DNA of 64,000 nucleotides, from positions 405,001 through 469,000 of the forward strand of contig DJRF01000010.1 of assembly GCA_002437725.1 (NCBI GenBank), given 5' to 3'. Position 1 is the first letter of the stretch, and each line of letters begins with the position of its first letter. Below the pieces are notes generated by a model, which was not told the DNA's origin, made no database searches, and saw only the letters and a list, made by a program, of their open reading frames with translations. The DNA comes from Treponema sp. UBA6367. GTDB lineage: Bacteria; Spirochaetota; Spirochaetia; Treponematales; Treponemataceae. Shown here piece by piece: positions 59,647 to 64,000 of this stretch. Both the position numbers and the translations under genes were made by a program.

Positions 59647-60348
59647 TCACAGTTTGTCTGTTTTGTATTTTATACTTGTGCTGAAAAATGAAATCAAAAT
59701 GAAAAATTTCAGCGCGAGCATAAAGACAAGAAAAATTCCCACGTACATCTGCCTTGTGATTATATTCCAGAAGATAGCTGCGAGCGTAATCAGAACTGAA
59801 AGAATTGTTTGGGCAGAAAAAAACGGCTTTTGGACGGCTGCCTGACTCTTTTTGTCGGCCTGAATATTCTGAAGAGCAAGCTCAAAAAGTCCGAATGTCG
59901 AAATCAGAATGTCAAAAAAGTAATGCCCGATTTTGGTGAGGACATTCGCCGTGTGCAGGCTGGAAATCACCGTCTGGTGGAAAGTTGCGTTGGAAAAATC
60001 CGTGTATATTGGAAGAAAAAGCAGAAGAACGCACAGAATGTCCGCAAGAGCCATAAAAAATCTCTGGAGATTTTCGCCTGTCTGAAGAATTTGTCTTTCC
60101 GCGACACAAACAATCTCTCTGCCGCAAAGAAGCTCGTCCACGGAAACTTCCATTATGTCCGCCAGAAGTTTGAGCGAGTCGATGTTCGGAAGTCCGCGTC
60201 CGCTTTCCCACTTTGAGACCGTAACCCGCGACACAAAAAGTTTTTCGGCAAGCTGCTCCTGCGTCATGTTTTTTTGGGCGCGTAGGATTTTGAGTTTTTC
60301 GCCGAATTCACTTTCCTTTCGCAATTCTGTTTTTTCTTCGTCTTTCAT
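59647..60348 (-). CDS. XRE-family regulator with membrane C-terminus
   Basis: About 233 residues. The helix-turn-helix (about 17-70: LRAQKNMTQEQLAEKLFVSR then VSKWESGRGLPN) is of the XRE/Cro type common in Firmicutes. The second half has three or four hydrophobic helices (ALADILCVLLLFLPI, AAIFWNIITRQMYVGIFLVF), so it is probably membrane-anchored and may sense an envelope signal. ATG 60348 with AAGG is chosen over TTG 60375. Adjacent to the MATE exporter, both in the GC-rich block; it may regulate it. Confidence 0.82.
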   Translation of the reverse strand: MKDEEKTELRKESEFGEKLKILRAQKNMTQEQLAEKLFVSRVTVSKWESGRGLPNIDSLKLLADIMEVSVDELLCGREIVCVAERQILQTGENLQRFFMALADILCVLLLFLPIYTDFSNATFHQTVISSLHTANVLTKIGHYFFDILISTFGLFELALQNIQADKKSQAAVQKPFFSAQTILSVLITLAAIFWNIITRQMYVGIFLVFMLALKFFILISFFSTSIKYKTDKL

Positions 60349-60477
60349 ATTCGCCTTTTGTGAACCGATTTTCAAATCATTCTGTCTGATTTTGAAAAAT
60401 TTTGCAACATCCGTATTTTTTTCAATGAACGGACGCAGGAATCTAGTTTTTTTTTGTCATTCCAGTGGCAGTAAATT

Positions 60478-60593
60478 TGTCATTGCCGTGCTTGACACGG
60501 CAATCTATCTACATGGGATTATCAATCGAGTTTCTTTCAGAAACATCACAGGGTATAGCCCGATAATGACAAGGAGTTAAGCCCGGCAATGAT
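60478..60593. repeat. GTCATTGCCG-type repeat, copy 1
   Basis: GTCATTGCCGTG, CTTGAC, ACGGCAATC palindrome at the left and GCCCGATAATGAC at the right. Inside is GGGATTATCAATCGAGTTT, which matches the opposite strand of copy 2 (61966-62046). Confidence 0.65.
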
Positions 60594-60594
60594 A

Positions 60595-61926
60595 CTATCC
60601 GTCAATTTCCATTCTGTCTTTTTTCAGGTAGAAAAGCGTTATTGCGAGCGTCAGGATTTCCGTTACGGGCGAGGTGAGCCAGATTCCGTTCATGCCGAAA
60701 ATTGCCGGGAGAGCAAAGATTGCCGCAAGAAGAATCACAAGTCCGCGCGCGCTTGAAATCACCGCCGACTCCTTTGCCTTTCCGATTGACGTGAAGTAGA
60801 ACGAGGCGATTGCGTTCAGTCCGCAGAGAATGTAGTTCCACATAAAAATTAGGATTCCGCTTTTTATCATCTGCTGAACCGCCGCATCGTCCACAAAAAT
60901 TCTGCTGTAGAAAGATGAGCCGAACCCGACGAGCGCGACTGTCGCCGCCCCTGCAATGAACACAAGAAGGTTTGTTCGCGAGAAGAGTTTCCGTGCCAGA
61001 AGCTTTTCCTTTGCGCCATAGACAAAGCTTGCAAGCGGCGCCATTCCCTGCCCGAAGCCGCAGACAACCATGCTGAAAACGTAGGAAGTGTAGCCCACGA
61101 CGGTGAACGCCGTAACTCCGTCAACTCCGAACCGTCTCATAATCACAAAGTTGTAGGCCGCCATGCTTATGCACATTGAAAGCTCGCCGATAAATTCCGA
61201 AAGTCCGTTCAGCATTGTGCTTTTGAAAACTTTGCGGTCAAAACTGAATTTTACGAATCTGAACACACGAGCGCCTTTCAGAAAATAAAAAAGAAGAATG
61301 GCGAATCCAATCACCGCCGAAACAAGTGAAGCCGCCGCAATTCCGCGCACCCCGAATCCGAAGCCCGCCGTAAAAAGCCAGTCGAGCAGAATGTTCAGGA
61401 CGCAGGTGAAAGCCGTAACTCCAAGATAGAACTGAGGCCGGCCTTCCGCGCGCACGAACATTCCAAGCGACGCGTTCACGGTCATAACCGGAAGTTCAAA
61501 AAGAAGAACCGTGTAATATTGAAGAAAATATTGCGCGACTTTTCCCTCTGCGCCAAGAGCGGCAAGAATCGTCCGCAAAAGAAAAAACATGGCAACGCTC
61601 AAAAGAACTGAAATTGCGGCGCAGGTTGCCATCGTCTGGCTGAAAATCGAGCGGCAGCTTTTCTCGTCTTGTCTTCCCATCGCCATTCCCGCGAGCACCG
61701 AGCCGCCCACCGAAACCATAAGTCCTGCCGCAAGAAAAAGATAGATAATCGGAAGTCCCAAGTTCACCGCCGCAATCGCATCCTTGTGGATAAAGTTTCC
61801 CATAAAAAATCCGTCCGCCACGTTTATGAGCGAAGTGAGCACCATGCTGATTATCGCCGGAACAGAAAAAGCCAGAATCTCACGCGTCCTGTTTGCGCGG
61901 ATTGAGTCAACGTTCATTGAATTCAT
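60595..61926 (-). CDS. MATE-family efflux transporter
   Basis: 443 residues with about twelve membrane helices in two similar halves: FSVPAIISMVLTSLINVADGFFMG opens the first, and NGLSEFIGELSMCISMAAYN the second. MATE carriers use sodium or proton gradients to export cationic compounds. VGGSVLAGMAMGRQDEKSC and GFGQGMAPLASFVYGA are family-like loops. It is flanked by two related palindromic repeats. No SD of high quality is visible. High GC compared with the bulk of the window. Confidence 0.92.
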   Translation of the reverse strand: MNSMNVDSIRANRTREILAFSVPAIISMVLTSLINVADGFFMGNFIHKDAIAAVNLGLPIIYLFLAAGLMVSVGGSVLAGMAMGRQDEKSCRSIFSQTMATCAAISVLLSVAMFFLLRTILAALGAEGKVAQYFLQYYTVLLFELPVMTVNASLGMFVRAEGRPQFYLGVTAFTCVLNILLDWLFTAGFGFGVRGIAAASLVSAVIGFAILLFYFLKGARVFRFVKFSFDRKVFKSTMLNGLSEFIGELSMCISMAAYNFVIMRRFGVDGVTAFTVVGYTSYVFSMVVCGFGQGMAPLASFVYGAKEKLLARKLFSRTNLLVFIAGAATVALVGFGSSFYSRIFVDDAAVQQMIKSGILIFMWNYILCGLNAIASFYFTSIGKAKESAVISSARGLVILLAAIFALPAIFGMNGIWLTSPVTEILTLAITLFYLKKDRMEIDG

Positions 61927-61965
61927 AAATAAAATGCCTCTGTGTTGTTTTTAGATTTGCCGTCA

Positions 61966-62046
61966 TCGTGCTTGACCCGCGACGTTTGCGAAGCAAACTC
62001 GGTTGATAATCCTTGCAGACTGTAGGCTCAAGCCGTATGACATTGA
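61966..62046. repeat. GTCATTGCCG-type repeat, copy 2
   Basis: CCGTCATCGTGCTTGACCCG at the left and CAAGCCGTATGACATTG at the right; the middle AAACTCGGTTGATAATCC is the reverse complement of part of copy 1. It also holds a family C-like GTTTGCGAAGCAAAC. Confidence 0.55.
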
Positions 62047-62135
62047 GAATTGATTTTGGCGCGCCGGAATCGTTTATGAGCCTATGTTACAGAAAAGAAT
62101 AATTTTATACTTATGAATTCTTGCTTTTTTAGAAT

Positions 62136-62975
62136 TTATTCAATAGGAAAGCACAGGTCGATTTCCATGTAGGTTGCGTCGGCGTTCACGCAGATGTATT
62201 TGTCGAATCCCATGCGGTCTGCGAATCTTGCGCCGCTTTTTGGAAACCACACGTTGTACATATTCTGGTATGCTGCGTAGATTTCCTTGTGGCTTCCCTT
62301 GAAGTGGTAGACCGCGAATTTTCCGCCCGGAATTACGCACGTGTTCTCAAGAGGGCAGTCCTTTTCCGCCTCGATGCACAAATCGTAAAGGCAGCGGTTC
62401 TCGTCCGAGCATGACGGATCGTCAAAAGTCCGCTCAAAGCAAAGCGCGCTTTTTTTCGCCGCCGGCTGATATTTTTCAAGAAATGCGCACCAGTCGTTTT
62501 TCATGTCGTGGTAGTTCCCGATTTTGCGCTCGTAAATCACAAAATGGTCCGGAAGATTTTCAATTGTAACTTTCGCAGAAACTTCATCAAAGCCCGCAAG
62601 ATGTGCCTTTGCGTCCGCCGAAGAATGAAAAAAATCATGCTCAACAGAACGCCTCGCGCTTTCCTTCCTAAAATAAAACGGCGAGATTTTCTGCTGCCTC
62701 TTGAACGCCGGCACAAAGTTTGAAGGGCTGATTCCGTAGTCAAGGCAGATGTCGCTGATTGTCCTTCCGCTAGTTTTCAGTTTCATCGTAATCTGCTCAA
62801 GCCTCATCCGCCTTATGAACGAATGAACGCTCTGGCCCGTGTGCCGCTTGAACTCCCGGCAGAAATAAAATTTCGACCAGCCGCAGAAAGCCGCCACATC
62901 GTCAACCGAAATCTGCGCTGTCAGGTGGAGAAGGATATAGTCAATCGCCTTGTTGATTGTCTCCCGTGGAATCAT
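62136..62975 (-). CDS. AraC-family regulator with GyrI-like ligand domain
   Basis: 279 residues. Residues 1-105 hold the two helix-turn-helix units of AraC/XylS proteins (VDDVAAFCGWSKFYFCREFK and ISDICLDYGISPSNFVPAFK). Residues about 125-279 fit the GyrI-like small-molecule-binding domain (ENLPDHFVIYERKIGNYHDM, GKFAVYHFKGSHKEIYAAY), as in Rob/BmrR-type multidrug sensors. It lies beside the MATE exporter, which it may control. The gene is 20 bases after cysK but much GC-richer, so the block boundary is here. Confidence 0.9.
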   Translation of the reverse strand: MIPRETINKAIDYILLHLTAQISVDDVAAFCGWSKFYFCREFKRHTGQSVHSFIRRMRLEQITMKLKTSGRTISDICLDYGISPSNFVPAFKRQQKISPFYFRKESARRSVEHDFFHSSADAKAHLAGFDEVSAKVTIENLPDHFVIYERKIGNYHDMKNDWCAFLEKYQPAAKKSALCFERTFDDPSCSDENRCLYDLCIEAEKDCPLENTCVIPGGKFAVYHFKGSHKEIYAAYQNMYNVWFPKSGARFADRMGFDKYICVNADATYMEIDLCFPIE

Positions 62976-62995
62976 GCCAAAAGATTAATATATTC

Positions 62996-63928
62996 TTAGA
63001 ATTTAAATAAATCAGTGGAATAGTACCTGTCGCCAGAGTCTGGTAAAAGAGCGACTATATTTTTTCCTGCAAATTCGCTTCGTTTTGCAACTTGAACAGC
63101 TGCCCAGACAGCTGCTCCTGATGAAATTCCTACGCTGACACCTTCAGTTTTGCTTATTAATTTTGCAGTATTAATTGCATCATCATTTTCTACAGGAATA
63201 ATTTCGTCATAAATTTTTGTATTTAAAACTTCTGGAACAAATCCTGCTCCAATTCCTTGAATTTTATGGCTTCCTGCAATTCCTGTTGAAAGAACGGCAG
63301 ATGATTTTGGTTCTACGGCAATAATTTTAACGTTAGGATTTTTAGATTTTAGATATTCTCCCACACCTGTAATAGTTCCTCCTGTTCCAACACCTGCAAT
63401 AAATACATCAACTTTTCCATCGGTATCATTGTAGATTTCCGGCCCAGTAGTTTTTTTATGAGCTGCTGGATTTGCTTTGTTTATAAATTGACCTGGAATA
63501 AAACTGTTCGGAATAGTCTTTGCAAGTTCATTCGCTTTTTCAATAGCACCTTTCATTCCTTTTGTGCCTTCAGAAAGAACAAGCTCTGCTCCATAAGATT
63601 GAATGATATTTCTTCTTTCAATGCTCATAGTTTCTGGCATTACAATTATTATCTTATATCCTTTAGCAGCAGCTACGCTTGCAAGTCCGATTCCTGTGTT
63701 TCCGCTGGTCGGTTCAATAATAGTGGAATCTTTTTTTAAAAGACCTTTTGATTCTGCATCTTCTATCATTTCTTTAGCAATACGGTCTTTTACGCTTCCT
63801 GTTGTATTAAAATATTCTAGTTTTGCAAGAACATTTGCTTTTAGATTTTCTTTTTGCTCAATGTGAGAAAGCTCTAGCAACGGAGTTCCTCCTATAAGTT
63901 CATCTGCTGTTTTAAAAATTCTACTCAT
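62996..63928 (-). CDS. cysK: Cysteine synthase (O-acetylserine sulfhydrylase)
   Basis: PLP enzyme making cysteine from O-acetylserine and sulfide. 310 residues. Lys47 in TGSVKDRIAKEM carries PLP; PTSGNTGIGLA and GTGGTITG bind substrate and cofactor phosphate. The AT-rich codon use differs sharply from the next gene. SD CAGGAGA fits ATG. No sulfur-uptake genes are adjacent within the window. Confidence 0.95.
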   Translation of the reverse strand: MSRIFKTADELIGGTPLLELSHIEQKENLKANVLAKLEYFNTTGSVKDRIAKEMIEDAESKGLLKKDSTIIEPTSGNTGIGLASVAAAKGYKIIIVMPETMSIERRNIIQSYGAELVLSEGTKGMKGAIEKANELAKTIPNSFIPGQFINKANPAAHKKTTGPEIYNDTDGKVDVFIAGVGTGGTITGVGEYLKSKNPNVKIIAVEPKSSAVLSTGIAGSHKIQGIGAGFVPEVLNTKIYDEIIPVENDDAINTAKLISKTEGVSVGISSGAAVWAAVQVAKRSEFAGKNIVALLPDSGDRYYSTDLFKF

Positions 63929-64000
63929 TTTTTTTCTCCTGTAAATTTTAGTTTTTCTGCATAGCAGAGTGAAAAAGTAAGCAAATACTGTATAACCTAC

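Noticed and set aside
1..64000. CRISPR arrays, insertion sequences, prophage or rRNA operons
   Set aside because: No regularly spaced direct repeats, transposase or integrase frames, phage structural genes or rRNA-like stretches were found.

Overview
The window looks like chromosomal DNA from a host-associated treponeme (Spirochaetota, genus Treponema or a close relative). The signs are a FlaA flagellar sheath protein, the spirochaete collar protein FlbB beside fliK-flgD-flgE, a hook protein carrying the Lys/Cys pair that cross-links spirochaete hooks, a complete V-type ATPase operon, a pyrophosphate-dependent phosphofructokinase, a eukaryote-type hexokinase, and ispE-spoVG. Base composition is AT-rich, with many TTG/GTG starts and Shine-Dalgarno (SD) motifs of the GGAGG kind. 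No species can be named from sequence alone.

Layout: 0-8 kb holds the end of an ATP-grasp gene, a cell-wall amidase, a GerMN protein, flaA, a RelA-type synthetase fused to TPRs, tRNA-Glu, a DinG-type helicase and plsC. 8-20 kb is mostly housekeeping: a 56-residue zinc ribbon, rpsT, an HU protein, lnt, a bactofilin, rho, rpmE, an rRNA methyltransferase, PPi-PFK, a DEAD-box helicase and a YbiT-type ABC-F protein. 20-27 kb has a UvrD/PcrA helicase, hexokinase and a short flagellar operon. 27.6-34.5 kb is a leftward cluster that is the best candidate for an uncharacterised system. It has a DUF3793 protein, flavodoxin, a LolD/MacB-type ATPase, two FtsX-type permeases, a periplasmic LolA-like protein and an outer-membrane barrel, with a candidate metal-regulator operator just after its promoter.

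34.8-38.7 kb carries pgk, a lipoprotein, tpiA, secG and an EIIA(Ntr)-like protein. 38.8-47.9 kb is the nine-gene V-ATPase operon (G/H-like, C, I, K, F, E, A, B, D) followed by a universal stress protein. 47.9-58.6 kb has a J-domain protein, map, an HtrA protease, the rplU-prp-rpmA ribosomal unit, the obgE-nadD-yqeK-LCP-rsfS operon, a protein with no basic residues, ispE, spoVG and tRNA-Gln. 58.7-63.0 kb is a distinctly GC-richer block (PAP2 phosphatase, XRE regulator, MATE exporter, AraC regulator) with its own repeat type. cysK closes the window.

Central energy metabolism (hexokinase, PPi-PFK, Tpi, Pgk, V-ATPase) and motility are well represented. Intergenic DNA holds at least three families of dispersed palindromic repeats, which I call A, B and C. 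Four genes have promoter -10 boxes so close to the start codon, with no SD, that leaderless transcripts are likely. No IS element, prophage, CRISPR array or rRNA was seen.
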